From NCBI GenBank assembly GCA_021323855.1, contig JAJPKE010000045.1, positions 248,001 through 312,000 on the forward strand: 64,000 bases of DNA, read 5' to 3'. The stretch comes from Chloroflexota bacterium. Its GTDB lineage: Bacteria > Chloroflexota > Ktedonobacteria > Ktedonobacterales > JADMIN01. The number at the start of each line of letters is the position of its first letter. The stretch's first letter is position 1. The translations under genes and the position numbers were made by a program. Positions 1 through 9,344 of this stretch are shown here, in pieces. Below the pieces are notes generated by a model, which was not told the DNA's origin, made no database searches, and saw only the letters and a list, made by a program, of their open reading frames with translations.

Positions 1-2
1 TG

Positions 3-977
3 CTGCTGGCCTGGCTGGGCTATTGGTTGCTCGCGCGAGAAGAAAACCACTCGAAACTCATTGAGACGTTCCGATTCCTGGGCTTTGCCACCGGCGTAAT
101 CGTGCTGCTAGTGGCGCTCAACCGCGCACTTGAACTGGTGGTGCGTCTCGTAGGCGGTGTGCAGACGACCGGCCTGGACTTCGCCCTCAGCTATAATTTC
201 GTCACGCCGCTGCTGATTGGGCTGCTGGTGGCTGGTGTCTATGCGCTCTGGCTGCGTAGCGATGCGATGCGTGCGCGCCAACCGCTGCACCTGACCCGAT
301 TGATTGCGCTGGCGATAGCGGCAGGGCTGGCGGCGATTCCGTTCTGGATGGGATGTATGGCGCTGCTGGATGACCTCACCGGGCAACTGGTATCCACTGG
401 TTCATCCTCCTCGCCTTCTATGTTCATCTCCAATCTCGCGCTGATGCTCACCGGAGTTGTCTACATTCCGCTGGAACTCTGGCTGAGCGCGAGTACCCGG
501 CGAGCGGACGCTTCGGCAGCGCCACGCCGCGCCTTCATGTTCGCATTGCTGGCGTTGGGTGTGCTGGATGCCGTCATTTCGCTGATCGTGCTGCTCTATG
601 CGCTGCTGACGGCGGCGCTGGGTAATCCGACCGGGGAGTGGCAACAGACGGCGCGGACCGCTGGCGATGCGCTCATCGTTGGCGCGCTGATTGCGGCAAT
701 CTATGGCTGGCGTCTCCTGGCCGAACAGCGCCGTCAGTCCGTGTCATCCGGGGCCTCGCAGCCAGCACATAGCCCAGCAGTTGCGCCAGCGATGACGCCG
801 GTTGTTGACCTGGACGCCGTAACACTTCCTGGTGCAATCCCTGCGCCGTCCGCTGCCGGGGCTTCCCTCTCCGCATCTCCGGCTATCACCATTGAAGGCG
901 TTCTCGATGATCTGCTGGCGGGACGCATGACCCGCGATCAGGCGGCAGCGCGTATCCGGGCGCTGGCATCGGCGTAG
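3..977 (+). CDS. Polytopic membrane protein, 5' end outside window
   Basis: The frame is already open at the left edge: codons before the first possible start (TTG at 27) read as hydrophobic residues (LLAWLGYWL), so the gene almost certainly begins upstream and only its 3' part is here. About seven hydrophobic segments can be seen in the first 240 residues, for example GFATGVIVLLVALNRAL and LIALAIAAGLAAIPFWMG. A Pro/Ala/Ser-rich linker follows, then a short terminal helix (LDDLLAGRMTRDQAA) that resembles the SHOCT-type oligomerisation helix of many bacterial membrane proteins. The layout is reminiscent of DUF5671 membrane proteins, but I do not recognise the family securely. It converges on the helicase gene, with a hairpin between them. 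Function unknown. Confidence 0.75.
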   Translation: MLAWLGYWLLAREENHSKLIETFRFLGFATGVIVLLVALNRALELVVRLVGGVQTTGLDFALSYNFVTPLLIGLLVAGVYALWLRSDAMRARQPLHLTRLIALAIAAGLAAIPFWMGCMALLDDLTGQLVSTGSSSSPSMFISNLALMLTGVVYIPLELWLSASTRRADASAAPRRAFMFALLALGVLDAVISLIVLLYALLTAALGNPTGEWQQTARTAGDALIVGALIAAIYGWRLLAEQRRQSVSSGASQPAHSPAVAPAMTPVVDLDAVTLPGAIPAPSAAGASLSASPAITIEGVLDDLLAGRMTRDQAAARIRALASA

Positions 978-980
978 GTT

Positions 981-1000
981 GGCAGACAGGAATGTCTGCC
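981..1000. terminator. Hairpin between convergent genes
   Basis: GGCAGACA (981-988) and TGTCTGCC (993-1000) form a perfect 8-bp stem with a GGAA loop just after the stop of the membrane protein and before the stop of the opposing helicase. There is no T-run, so it may be a bidirectional terminator or a REP-like hairpin. Confidence 0.45.
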
Positions 1001-1017
1001 CCACCGGCAGGCGAGTA

Positions 1018-3927
1018 TTACGCTTCTTCGACGCGATCCTGGCGGGCAAGATCGGGGTCTTCATCCTCGGCCATCGGCAGCGGCGGAATGAGATCGGCGG
1101 GCGCGGTTGGTGTAGCTAGTGTCTCTGCTGGCGCAGCTTCCGGCTGGCCGGGGGGAAGTGTGGGCGTGGACATCGAGGGAACGGCGCGGCTCTGTGCCAC
1201 GCTGCCGCGCAGCATGCCACGCCAGCCGATATCCAGCGCCGGGCGCAGGCGACCCAGGCGGGCGCGCACCTCGATGAGATAGCGGCCATAGCGCGTCGTT
1301 TCGTTCGCGTACTGCCAGATATCGCGCGCATCCAACGTCTGTCCCACGGCGCCCTGGAGCTGCTGAAGCAGGTCTATCGTCTGGTTCAGCGTCACCAGCA
1401 GATCGCCTTCGGCAAGGTCAATGCGCCGCAGCAGACCGCCAAGCGAGAAGCCGCGATGCCAGTTCAGCGCAACGCCGTGGAAGTTCTCGACAATGCCCGG
1501 CGAGAGCGCCAGCCCTTCCTCATATTCCAATGTGGCGACACGCCGCCGCGCCGTCATGATTTCGCGGCGCAGTTGCATCAACCGCTGCGAGAGATAGTTG
1601 GTGTTGCGCATCGAGCGGTCGTCATCAAACGTGAACCAGCTTACCGCCTCGGCCAGTTCAGGCGCTGTCAGCCCGTCCAGCGCGCCGTTGACCATCAGTT
1701 CGGTGAGAACCATGCCAGCGGGATGGAAGAGCGCGCGTAGGAGTCTACCTTTGATTGTCAGTTCGTCGTCTTCGCCAATATAGCGTAGCGTCCGCAGCAC
1801 CGAAATCGTGCCTTCCAGTTCGGCGGCGGCGGCGCGGCTGAGCGCATACTCGTGGCGGTGCGCCCCGGCCTTGCGTGAACGTTGTTGGCCGCGCGCCGGC
1901 TCGATATCATACTCGATGTCGGCGCGTCCAGCGGAACGGTCGGGGCCGCCACGCCGCTGAAACTCTCGCAGGCTTGCGGCCAGCGCTGTCCGCAGGCGGC
2001 TAGAATCGCCCGCGCGCCAGAGGTTGAGGACGGTGTTGTAGCGCACGGTGAAGGCGCTGGTGACGGGCAGCAGCGGCGCTGTCAGCGCAGCGAATGCTGG
2101 CTCAAAGGCGTCCCACGGTGAATAGGGGATGATGGCCGCGCCTTTGGCATCCATCCCGCGCCGGCCTGCGCGTCCCGTCAACTGCTGGTATTCGTTGGGC
2201 GTCAGCAGGCGCATCTGCGTGCCATCGAATTTGCTCAGGCTGCCGAGGACAACGCTACGCGCTGGCATGTTCACGCCCAGCGCCAGCGTATCGGTGGCGA
2301 AGACGGCGCGCAGGTCGCCGCGCTGAAACAGCGTCTCCACCATCATCTTCAGCCCCGGCAGCAGACCGGCGTGATGGAAGGCGAGACCGCGCGGCAGCAG
2401 CGCCGCCAGCCGTTGCACCTGTTCCAACTTCTGATCTTCGGCAGGTAGGCGCTCTACCCATTCCTGCACCTCGGCATGCAGCCGCGCGCGGTCCTCCGGA
2501 CTGACGAGCAGGTGGCTTTTGGCGCTTTCGGCAGCCACCTCGACGGCGCGCCGCCCCGGCAGGAAGTAAATGCATGGCAACAATCCCGCCTCGCGAAGCG
2601 CCGTCAGCGTCTCGCCAGCCTCCGGCGCAGATCGTTCTTTGGGCTTCTCCTCTTCCTGCTTCTCTTGCTTCTCTGGCTCTGTTTGCCCCGCCTGCGGTAC
2701 TTGTTCCGCCTGTTCTGCCTGTGGTCCTGCCTCTGCGCCTGCGTTTGCGCGCTGCTTTCTGGTCGTGCGCGGCGGCCATTCCTCCTCGTCGTCCTCATCC
2801 TCATCGTCTTCATAATAGCTGGTGTAGCGGCGGTAGCGATTGCGCATGCGCGCCAGCTTGGCCTCGCCGCCAATGCCGGGGAATCGCTCAACGCGCTCAC
2901 CGGCGGCGTTCTGGACGAGGTGCAGCGCGCCATCCAGGAAGAAGTAATGCTCCAGCGGCACGGCGCGTTCAGAGTGAAAGACCAGCGCCGTCGGCCCATG
3001 CACATGCTCGATCCAGCGGCGCAACTGACCGGCGTTGCTTACCGTGGCGGAGAGACCAATCAGCGTGATGCGTTCCGGCGAGTGGATGATCGCCTCTTCC
3101 CAGACGGGTCCGCGTCCTGGGTCGCCTAGATAGTGCAATTCATCGAAGATCACGCAGCCAACGGTCGAAAGCTCCTCATCCAGCGCCGCGCGCCGCGCCA
3201 GTTCCACGACATCATCAGCGGCGACGACGCTCCTCACGCTCTCATGCCCATCTTCACCAGCACCGTCTGTGGCTATCGCCCGCGCGACGCGATGGCTGAT
3301 GCCAGAGAGCAATTCGTCGGCCTCCTGTGCGGGCGTGAGGCTGGCGGCGCGTAACCCTTCGAGCAGCATATTGCGGTAGATTTCGGTGGTCATGACGACG
3401 ATGGGGGCGCGGGCGTTCTCGACGATATCGCCGGTTAGCAGGCCGACATCGCGGTCGCCATAGCGGCGGCGCAGGTCGCGGAACTTCTGGTTGGAGAGCG
3501 CCTTGAGCGGGGCAGTGTAGATGGCGCGCAGGCCTGCGCGCCGCGCCTGCCAGATGCCAAACTCCGCGACCACCGTTTTGCCAGTGCCGGTTGGCGCGGC
3601 CACCAGCACAGAACGCCCCTCGGCAAGATGATGGGCGGATTCAACCTGAAATGGGTCAAGCGGAAACGGCTGGCTGGCGGCGAACTGCGCGACAAGCGCC
3701 TGTGCCTCCGCGCTGAATGTCACCGGCTCGCTCCGGTGCGGAGCGGGACGCTCACGTCTATGTGCCTGCTCAACTGCTGGATAGGACGTTTTCGCTGTTT
3801 TTGCAGTTTTAGTTGCTTTGCTTGATTTCGTCGGCTTGTTCGGCTCTGCGGCGCGTGGTTGCGCGCGCTGATCTGACGTCTCCTCCGTCTGCCTGGGTCG
3901 GCGCAATGGTCGTTGCCGTTCACTCAT
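1018..3927 (-). CDS. Ski2/Mtr4-like DEAD/DEAH-box RNA helicase
   Basis: Superfamily 2 ATP-dependent helicase, probably acting on RNA in the cytoplasm. Seen in the 969-residue product: a basic, low-complexity N-terminus (1-65), Walker A APTGTGKT (111-118), motif II DELH (262-265), motif III GLSAT, then helicase-C motifs TDTLALGVNMPAR and QLTGRAGRRGMD, and a helical C-terminal region in the position of the DSHCT domain. Two insertions look lineage-specific: about 50 residues between TTEIYRNML and motif II, and an acidic then Gln/Glu-rich stretch (DDEDEDDEEE followed by many EQ/KQ repeats) between the two RecA domains. The ATG at 3927 is 64 nt downstream of an extended -10 (3991-3999). The partner or substrate cannot be told from the context. 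Confidence 0.93.
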   Translation of the reverse strand: MSERQRPLRRPRQTEETSDQRAQPRAAEPNKPTKSSKATKTAKTAKTSYPAVEQAHRRERPAPHRSEPVTFSAEAQALVAQFAASQPFPLDPFQVESAHHLAEGRSVLVAAPTGTGKTVVAEFGIWQARRAGLRAIYTAPLKALSNQKFRDLRRRYGDRDVGLLTGDIVENARAPIVVMTTEIYRNMLLEGLRAASLTPAQEADELLSGISHRVARAIATDGAGEDGHESVRSVVAADDVVELARRAALDEELSTVGCVIFDELHYLGDPGRGPVWEEAIIHSPERITLIGLSATVSNAGQLRRWIEHVHGPTALVFHSERAVPLEHYFFLDGALHLVQNAAGERVERFPGIGGEAKLARMRNRYRRYTSYYEDDEDEDDEEEWPPRTTRKQRANAGAEAGPQAEQAEQVPQAGQTEPEKQEKQEEEKPKERSAPEAGETLTALREAGLLPCIYFLPGRRAVEVAAESAKSHLLVSPEDRARLHAEVQEWVERLPAEDQKLEQVQRLAALLPRGLAFHHAGLLPGLKMMVETLFQRGDLRAVFATDTLALGVNMPARSVVLGSLSKFDGTQMRLLTPNEYQQLTGRAGRRGMDAKGAAIIPYSPWDAFEPAFAALTAPLLPVTSAFTVRYNTVLNLWRAGDSSRLRTALAASLREFQRRGGPDRSAGRADIEYDIEPARGQQRSRKAGAHRHEYALSRAAAAELEGTISVLRTLRYIGEDDELTIKGRLLRALFHPAGMVLTELMVNGALDGLTAPELAEAVSWFTFDDDRSMRNTNYLSQRLMQLRREIMTARRRVATLEYEEGLALSPGIVENFHGVALNWHRGFSLGGLLRRIDLAEGDLLVTLNQTIDLLQQLQGAVGQTLDARDIWQYANETTRYGRYLIEVRARLGRLRPALDIGWRGMLRGSVAQSRAVPSMSTPTLPPGQPEAAPAETLATPTAPADLIPPLPMAEDEDPDLARQDRVEEA

Positions 3928-3990
3928 CCTATCCCGTCAAGCCCCTCCGTTATATCCGTCTCTCCGGTCCTCTCGCCCATATATCTTCCC

Positions 3991-3999
3991 ATTGTAGCA
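3991..3999 (-). promoter_or_regulatory. Extended -10 promoter element (helicase)
   Basis: On the minus strand this reads TGCTACAAT, an extended -10 of the form TGnTACAAT, 64 nt before the helicase start. The same pattern recurs ahead of other minus-strand genes here. No clear -35 was seen. Confidence 0.4.
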
Positions 4000-4081
4000 C
4001 ACAGCGGCAGATTTTACCGGCTGGCTGAGCGGAGGGGTGATTTCAACGTGTTCTCTCGTTTTCTCTCGTTTTCTATGAGGC

Positions 4082-5569
4082 TTATGATGCTAGCGACGCA
4101 TCCGCCGTTGCGCTGACCGCTGCGACATCTTTGGCATAGTGGCGGCTGCCACGAATGCCGATGATACCGGATATCAGTAGCACCAGCGGGCAGGTCAGCA
4201 GCAGCGCCAGGCCGATCTGCTCGCCGCCTAGCGCGCTGGTGAGCCAGGTGGCGATCAGACCGATCAGCGCGGCGGCGTAGACATCGCCAAGCAGGTGCGC
4301 CAGCGTCAACTCCATGCCGCCGACCGCGCCGCGCTCATCCGCCGGGACGACATCCAGCAGCGCCGCGCTCATCGGGCCGTTGTAGAGGTTGAGGAAGAAG
4401 GCGCTGAGCAGGCCGAAGATGACGAAGATGGCAACGCCAATGAGAACCCGTGTGCCTTCGCTGGCCCCGGTATACGCCGGAATCCGTTGCAGGACATACG
4501 GCGCACCGACCGTGCCCAGAATGCAGGGCATGGCGAGCAGGAAGCCCAGGCCGCCGGTCAGCACGCGCGCGCCAGCATGCGTCTTGCCAAGGCGATCTGA
4601 GATGATGCCGCCGCCAAGATTGCCAAGAATACCACCGATCAACACAACTCCGCCGCCGAGAATCGGCACCAACGTAAGACTGATGCCAGCATGTGGGAAT
4701 GCGCCGGGAGTTGTACCGACCAGTATCCCATTCGCGTAATGGTTGACCTGCTTGCCGTAGGTATTGCCCAGATAAATCGGCAGAAACGAGGTGGCGCCGG
4801 TCAGCGCGAAGAAGCCAAAGGCATGCGTCCCCAGGATCACGCGGACGGTGGGGATGCTGAGATACCTGCGTATGCGCGCCCAGAACGACGGGGCATCTCC
4901 CACGGCCTGCCGGATGGGTGGGTCATCCTCGTGACGAATCTTCTCGCGGGTGCGCCAGATGAGAAAGGCGAAGATCAGGCCGGGGATGCCGGTGAAGAAA
5001 AATGCCAGCCGCCACGCACCGGGAGCGGAGAAGAATCCGGCGAGCAGGAAACCGATGGCCGCGCCGATCAACGCGCCAACGCTCCAGCGCGAGAGGATGC
5101 TGGCGCGTTTCGCCGGCGAATAATACGCGGCGAGCATCGGCGTGCCGGCGGGATAATAGCTGCCCTCGCCCACGCCAAGCAGCGCGCGGATGCCCAGCAT
5201 ACCCCAGAAGCTACTCATCAGGCCAGTGAAGGCTGTCGCCAGGCTCCAGATGGCGACGCCCAGCCCGACGATGCCCTTGCGGCTGCGGCGGTCCGCCAGA
5301 AAGCCCAGCGGCATCGCCAGCACCGTATAGACGAGCAGAAAGCCGGTGGTGAGCGAGCCTATCTGGAAATCATTGAAGTGCAGATCACGCTGGATATTCA
5401 GGCTGAGTCCGGTGAAAATCCAGCGGTCGAGATAATTCAAGAAGTTGATGATGAACATGAGCCAGAACACATAGGCGGCGTAGCGACCGGCACGTTTCAT
5501 CGCGCCGGAGACGGGACCTGGCGTGGGCGCGCCGGCCTGGTCTGCTTGTGGAAGGGTGGCGTCGCTCAT
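4082..5569 (-). CDS. MFS transporter (Spinster-like)
   Basis: A 495-residue secondary transporter of the inner membrane with about 12 hydrophobic segments. The first helix contains FINFLNYLDRW-type residues, followed by the loop GFLADRRSRKGIVGLG, the family-typical G-x-L-x-D-R-x-x-R/K motif between TM2 and TM3. TM4-5 carry GVGEGSYYPAGTPMLAAYY, typical of the Spinster/sphingolipid-transporter-like MFS group and of related organic-anion carriers. A large extracytoplasmic loop around residues 255-290 is unusual. The substrate cannot be inferred. The gene diverges from an HxlR-type regulator 337 nt away, a common arrangement in which the regulator controls the transporter. An extended -10 (5693-5701) lies 124 nt upstream. 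Confidence 0.9.
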   Translation of the reverse strand: MSDATLPQADQAGAPTPGPVSGAMKRAGRYAAYVFWLMFIINFLNYLDRWIFTGLSLNIQRDLHFNDFQIGSLTTGFLLVYTVLAMPLGFLADRRSRKGIVGLGVAIWSLATAFTGLMSSFWGMLGIRALLGVGEGSYYPAGTPMLAAYYSPAKRASILSRWSVGALIGAAIGFLLAGFFSAPGAWRLAFFFTGIPGLIFAFLIWRTREKIRHEDDPPIRQAVGDAPSFWARIRRYLSIPTVRVILGTHAFGFFALTGATSFLPIYLGNTYGKQVNHYANGILVGTTPGAFPHAGISLTLVPILGGGVVLIGGILGNLGGGIISDRLGKTHAGARVLTGGLGFLLAMPCILGTVGAPYVLQRIPAYTGASEGTRVLIGVAIFVIFGLLSAFFLNLYNGPMSAALLDVVPADERGAVGGMELTLAHLLGDVYAAALIGLIATWLTSALGGEQIGLALLLTCPLVLLISGIIGIRGSRHYAKDVAAVSATADASLAS

Positions 5570-5692
5570 GAGTAGCGGCTCCTTGTTGTTACTGATGTGA
5601 TGATGGATAAGGCAGAATCGAGCCAGGAATCAAGCTGGAATCAGGCAAGGAATAGCGGTGCGACGACCAGAAATCTTGCCGTCGTTGGCGGC

Positions 5693-5701
5693 ATTGTAAC
5701 A
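5693..5701 (-). promoter_or_regulatory. Extended -10 promoter element (MFS gene)
   Basis: Minus strand reads TGTTACAAT, matching TGnTACAAT, 124 nt upstream of the MFS start. No matching -35 was identified. Confidence 0.35.
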
Positions 5702-5790
5702 TGGTAGTGATGGGCTGGCAACGCATTGCGGGCGCTCCAGGTGGCAACAGCGCGCAAAAAGGTAAAAAGGCACAGTTCGCAGCCCCACTC

Positions 5791-5819
5791 TTTACGATTG
5801 TAGTTATGCGCGCTATACT
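5791..5819 (+). promoter_or_regulatory. Sigma-70-like promoter for the HxlR gene
   Basis: TTTACG (5791-5796), a 17-nt spacer, then TATACT (5814-5819). It is about 90 nt before the HxlR start, and the AT-rich leader between could hold an autoregulatory operator. Confidence 0.5.
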
Positions 5820-5906
5820 GTAGTATGGAAAGTTTTATGTACCACAAGCAGATGATTTGTTAGCACTTCCCATCGCGCGCGAGGTTGCGGGGAGGAGCGG
5901 GGCACA

Positions 5907-6272
5907 ATGGCACAGAAATCAACAGCAGTACTCAATGACATACGAACAGCGACGCCAGAGCAGATTGTCTGCCCGGTCGCCAAGACAGCCGAGATCATCA
6001 GTGGCAAATGGACGCTGTTGATTATCCGTGATCTGACGACGGGCACGAAGCGCTTCAGCGAGTTGGAGCGTTCGCTCGTCGGCATCAGCCCGAAGACGCT
6101 TTCCGAGCGTCTCACCTCGCTGGAAAATGACGGTGTGCTGGAGCGCCGCGCCTACGCGGAAGTTCCCCCGAAGGTGGAATATTCGCTGACGGAGAAGGGG
6201 CAGGCGCTCGTCGAGGTCATCGAGGCGATGCGCGGCTATGGCAAACGCTGGCTCTGCTGCGAATCCGATTAA
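5907..6272 (+). CDS. HxlR-family winged-helix regulator
   Basis: A 121-residue DNA-binding protein of the HxlR (MarR-like) family. The family signature is clear: CPVAKTAEIISGKWTLLIIR near residues 23-42, the recognition region RFSELERSLVGISPKTLSERL, and the wing VPPKVEYSLTEKGQ. The cysteine at the start of the signature is often the redox- or ligand-sensing residue in this family. Length is normal. It is divergent from the MFS transporter and likely controls it and itself; this is inference from arrangement. The start ATG follows GGGGAGGAGCGGGGCACA, a strong ribosome-binding region. A perfect hairpin terminator follows the stop. Confidence 0.93.
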   Translation: MAQKSTAVLNDIRTATPEQIVCPVAKTAEIISGKWTLLIIRDLTTGTKRFSELERSLVGISPKTLSERLTSLENDGVLERRAYAEVPPKVEYSLTEKGQALVEVIEAMRGYGKRWLCCESD

Positions 6273-6285
6273 GCCGTGTGAGTAT

Positions 6286-6324
6286 AACGCCCCAGCCCAT
6301 ACAATAAGTGGGCTGGGGCGTTTT
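6286..6324 (+). terminator. Intrinsic terminator after the HxlR gene
   Basis: AACGCCCCAGCCCA (6286-6299) and TGGGCTGGGGCGTT (6309-6322) form a perfect 14-bp stem with a 9-nt loop, followed by TTTT. It lies between convergent genes and may also act weakly on ispF transcripts. Confidence 0.85.
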
Positions 6325-6325
6325 G

Positions 6326-6841
6326 CTATACAGAGTGTTCTCGCGCAATCAGCGCGACGGCATAGCAGGCGATACCTTCCTGGCGGCCCGCGAAGCCCAG
6401 CCCGTCGGTTGTCTTCGATTTGACGCTGACACATTCCAGCGCGATGCCCAGCGTTGCTGCGAGTTGCTCGCGCATCGCCTGCACATGCGGCGAGAGGCGC
6501 GGGCGCTCCGCGACGATGGTGGCATCTACGTTGCCAATCTGCCAGCCCTGCGTCTTGAGCAGATTGACGGTAGAGGTGAGGAAGTCGCTGCTGGGCGCGT
6601 TCTGCCAGCGCGCATCGCTCGACGGGAAGTAGGCGCCGATGTCACCGAGCGCCGCCGCCCCCAGTAACGCATCTACCACCGCATGCAGCAATACGTCGGC
6701 GTCTGAATGGCCGGCCAGCCCCCGATCGTGCGGGATGGTGACGCCGCCGATGATGAGCGGACGCTGTGCCTCCGCTGGCGCGAAGGCATGCACGTCATAG
6801 CCCATGCCAACACGAGTTATGGTTGTCATGTCACCTGGCAT
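6326..6841 (-). CDS. ispF: 2-C-methyl-D-erythritol 2,4-cyclodiphosphate synthase
   Basis: Converts 4-diphosphocytidyl-2-C-methyl-erythritol 2-phosphate to the 2,4-cyclodiphosphate with release of CMP in the MEP isoprenoid pathway (cytoplasm). The family hallmarks are visible: GMGYDVHAF with the zinc ligands Asp and His, GLAGHSDADVLLHA carrying the third zinc ligand, LGDIGAYFP, and the C-terminal VSVKSKTTDGLGFAGR with the TTD/E-x-L-G-x-x-G substrate loop. Length is normal (about 160-170). ATG at 6841 is used; a second ATG at 6829 (MTTITRVG) would also fit. No ispD is adjacent, so this is a stand-alone locus. It lies 46 nt downstream of the penicillin-binding protein on the same strand and may be co-transcribed with it. 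Confidence 0.96.
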   Translation of the reverse strand: MPGDMTTITRVGMGYDVHAFAPAEAQRPLIIGGVTIPHDRGLAGHSDADVLLHAVVDALLGAAALGDIGAYFPSSDARWQNAPSSDFLTSTVNLLKTQGWQIGNVDATIVAERPRLSPHVQAMREQLAATLGIALECVSVKSKTTDGLGFAGRQEGIACYAVALIAREHSV

Positions 6842-6887
6842 ACTGGTTGCCGCTTTCCCCGTTGCGAGCTGCCGCTGGATGATTGGG

Positions 6888-9311
6888 TCATGATTTCACG
6901 TTGAAGAAGGATTTCAGCATGTCCAGCGTGATCGGCGCCGCAAATGAATCGCCCGCGCCGCTATATTCGATGATAACAGCGGTGGCAATCTGCGCCGGCA
7001 CCGGCGGGCCGGCGAGCGGTGAGGCCGGCGCGTAGCTGGTGAAGAGCGCATGCGGACTCGATTCATTGGATTGCGCTGTGCCCGTCTTGCCGCCAACCCG
7101 TACCGAGAACTTGCCGAAGATATTATAGGAGGTGCCCTGCGGCGTCTCTGTGGTCGCCACCATCGCCGTCTGCACGATAGCCAGGTTATCGGCGGAGAGC
7201 GGCAGCGTTCCCACTTGCTTCGGCGCGTACTGGATGGGCGCGCCACCGCCGGAGGGCGTCACCGAGGAAACGAGCATCGGCTGCATGCGCTTGCCGCCGT
7301 TGGCAATCGCTGCGCTGACGGCTGCCACTTGCAGCGGTGTCGCCTGGAACGACCCCTGGCCGATACCGAGGTCGGCGGCGTTGCTGGCGGTCCATTGCAG
7401 CCCCTGCTGCTGCACGGACTGCGGCGTAGGCACGAAGCCTGCGCTTTCGTCGCCGCCGGGCAGGCCAATGATGCCGGTCTTCGCGCCATAGCCGAACGCT
7501 TTCGCCGTGTTGGGCAGGATGTTCGGGTCTTTCTGATTCAATTTGACGGCGACCATCCAGAAAATGACATCGCAGGACGGCGCGAGCGCCTGTGCCACCG
7601 TCAGGCTGCCATGTCCCGTCGGCTTGTCGTCAATGCGCGTGATGCTTTCCCCCGGCACCTGATACGATCCCTGGCAGGTGAAAATGTCCGTTGGCTTGAC
7701 GCCGTTGGAGAGCGCGGCGGAGAGCGTGACCATCTTGAAGACCGAGCCGATGGGATACGCGCCCTGGATGACGCGATTCAGATAGGGATGGTCCATCGCG
7801 TCGAAACGCGCCTGCTCGTTGGGCGTGAATCCCAGCGAAAAGTCGTTGGGATCGTAGATCGGCGTGCTGGCCATCGCCAACACGTCGCCCGTCTGCGGGT
7901 CGAGCGCGACCGCCGAGCCACCATGCCCGGCGGCATGTTGAACCAGCGCACTCATCGTCGCCAGTTGTTCGCTGAGCGAGATCGTCGTGTGGATGTCGCC
8001 GCCGGGAGCGCCGGGCTGCGTGGCAATCGCATAGACGACCTGGCCGGCGGTGCCATCGGCATTGACCTCTCTGATATCGAGTTCGCCGCCTTTGATCGGG
8101 CGCAGATATTGTTCGCCCCAGGCCTCGACGCCAGCGTCCCCCACCACATCGCTCTGGTCATAGTAATGCGATGTATCGGCATTGAGTTGATCTTGCGTGA
8201 TCGGCGCTACATAGCCTGTAATCGCTGCCGTTGCGTTGCCATAGGGGTAGACACGCCCGGTGGTCTGATGCACCTGCACGCCGGGCACCGCAGTGATGGC
8301 GCTGCTCACTTTCTGATAGAGCATCGGCGTGATGGTGCGAATCGCCACGAACGCATCAGCCGGTTGTCCGGAAAGGAGCGCCTGTATCTGCGATGGCGTA
8401 TAGTCAAGTTGCGCGCTGAGGACGTTGAGCAGCGTCGTCATGTTCTGGACCTGGCTCTGGACGACACCCACCTGATAGACGGTTTCGTCCTCCGCCAGCA
8501 CATTGCCCTGGCTGTCGTAGATGGTGCCGCGCGGACCACTCATCACCGTCAGCCGCACAACCCGGTGGTAGTAGGGGTCGCCAATGGGGTCGTCCAGCTT
8601 GCTGAAAATCAGGCCGGGACTCCAATCTACCAGCCATTTGCCATTTTCCTTGACCAGCGGGATAGAGATGTCTTGCACGATCTGCCCGGCACGCGCGCTC
8701 TGCATGACGATACGCGCTGGCACATTGGCTGTCGTGCCGCTTGTCTGGATGGCCGTATCAATGGTATCGCTGATGCTGTAAATCTGCGCTTCATTGAGAA
8801 TGGCTTTGGTCCGGTTGACGATGTAGTCTTCGGCGTTCTTGTATTCATGATTGAGGATGACAGGATTACTGAACCGTTGATGGCTGGCGTTGGAGGTGAG
8901 CGCATAGAGGTCCTGATATTTGCCGCCGGTATATGCCACCAGATAGGCGATGGTCGCCTGACAGGGGGTGTTGGCAGTAGAGCAGTTTCCCAGCGTGCTG
9001 GTGGCGCCGCCCGGCGTGCGGAAGGCGAAGTAAATCCCCGACGCAACCAGTGCCACCAGCACGACGGTACTCACGATAATCAGGAGGCGGTTGCGCTGCT
9101 GCGCGCCGCTGTCGCCTGCGCCGGGCTTGCTCCCAGGAATGCCGCCCGCGCCACCGGGACGGCTGGGCATGATAAAGCCGGGTGGCAGCGCCTCGGTCGC
9201 CGGAGGTTCCGGCGTGGCGCCCTGCTCAGGCACATCGAGCTTGCCCGCAGCATCAAAGAAGCCCTGATTGGCCAGCGGTTGTTGTTCCTGGCCTTGCTCG
9301 GTCGAACTCAT
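6888..9311 (-). CDS. Class B penicillin-binding protein with NTF2-like domain
   Basis: A D,D-transpeptidase that cross-links peptidoglycan outside the membrane. From the chosen start: a Pro/Gly-rich cytoplasmic tail of about 75 residues, one membrane anchor (LLIIVSTVVLVALVASGIYF), an NTF2-like MecA_N-type domain, a dimerisation region (GPRGTIYDSQGNVLAE), and a transpeptidase domain. The catalytic SxxK is in YPIGSVFKM, the second motif reads SCD (in APSCDVIFW), and the third is KTG in VGGKTGTAQ. The start ATG at 9311 is preferred over 9332 because GGAGGAGGTG lies 6 nt before it. Resembles the PbpA/PBP2a-like elongation or sporulation proteins; no mrd or fts partners are nearby. Confidence 0.95.
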   Translation of the reverse strand: MSSTEQGQEQQPLANQGFFDAAGKLDVPEQGATPEPPATEALPPGFIMPSRPGGAGGIPGSKPGAGDSGAQQRNRLLIIVSTVVLVALVASGIYFAFRTPGGATSTLGNCSTANTPCQATIAYLVAYTGGKYQDLYALTSNASHQRFSNPVILNHEYKNAEDYIVNRTKAILNEAQIYSISDTIDTAIQTSGTTANVPARIVMQSARAGQIVQDISIPLVKENGKWLVDWSPGLIFSKLDDPIGDPYYHRVVRLTVMSGPRGTIYDSQGNVLAEDETVYQVGVVQSQVQNMTTLLNVLSAQLDYTPSQIQALLSGQPADAFVAIRTITPMLYQKVSSAITAVPGVQVHQTTGRVYPYGNATAAITGYVAPITQDQLNADTSHYYDQSDVVGDAGVEAWGEQYLRPIKGGELDIREVNADGTAGQVVYAIATQPGAPGGDIHTTISLSEQLATMSALVQHAAGHGGSAVALDPQTGDVLAMASTPIYDPNDFSLGFTPNEQARFDAMDHPYLNRVIQGAYPIGSVFKMVTLSAALSNGVKPTDIFTCQGSYQVPGESITRIDDKPTGHGSLTVAQALAPSCDVIFWMVAVKLNQKDPNILPNTAKAFGYGAKTGIIGLPGGDESAGFVPTPQSVQQQGLQWTASNAADLGIGQGSFQATPLQVAAVSAAIANGGKRMQPMLVSSVTPSGGGAPIQYAPKQVGTLPLSADNLAIVQTAMVATTETPQGTSYNIFGKFSVRVGGKTGTAQSNESSPHALFTSYAPASPLAGPPVPAQIATAVIIEYSGAGDSFAAPITLDMLKSFFNVKS

Positions 9312-9344
9312 CGCGCGCACCTCCTCCACCATCTCAACGGCTTA

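Larger units (their letters stand above)
5570..5906. other. Divergent intergenic region, MFS / HxlR regulator
   Basis: A 337-nt region between divergent genes. It holds a minus-strand extended -10 and a plus-strand sigma-70-like promoter (separate entries), and AT-rich sequence between 5820 and 5870 where an HxlR operator would be expected. No small gene was seen. Confidence 0.5.
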
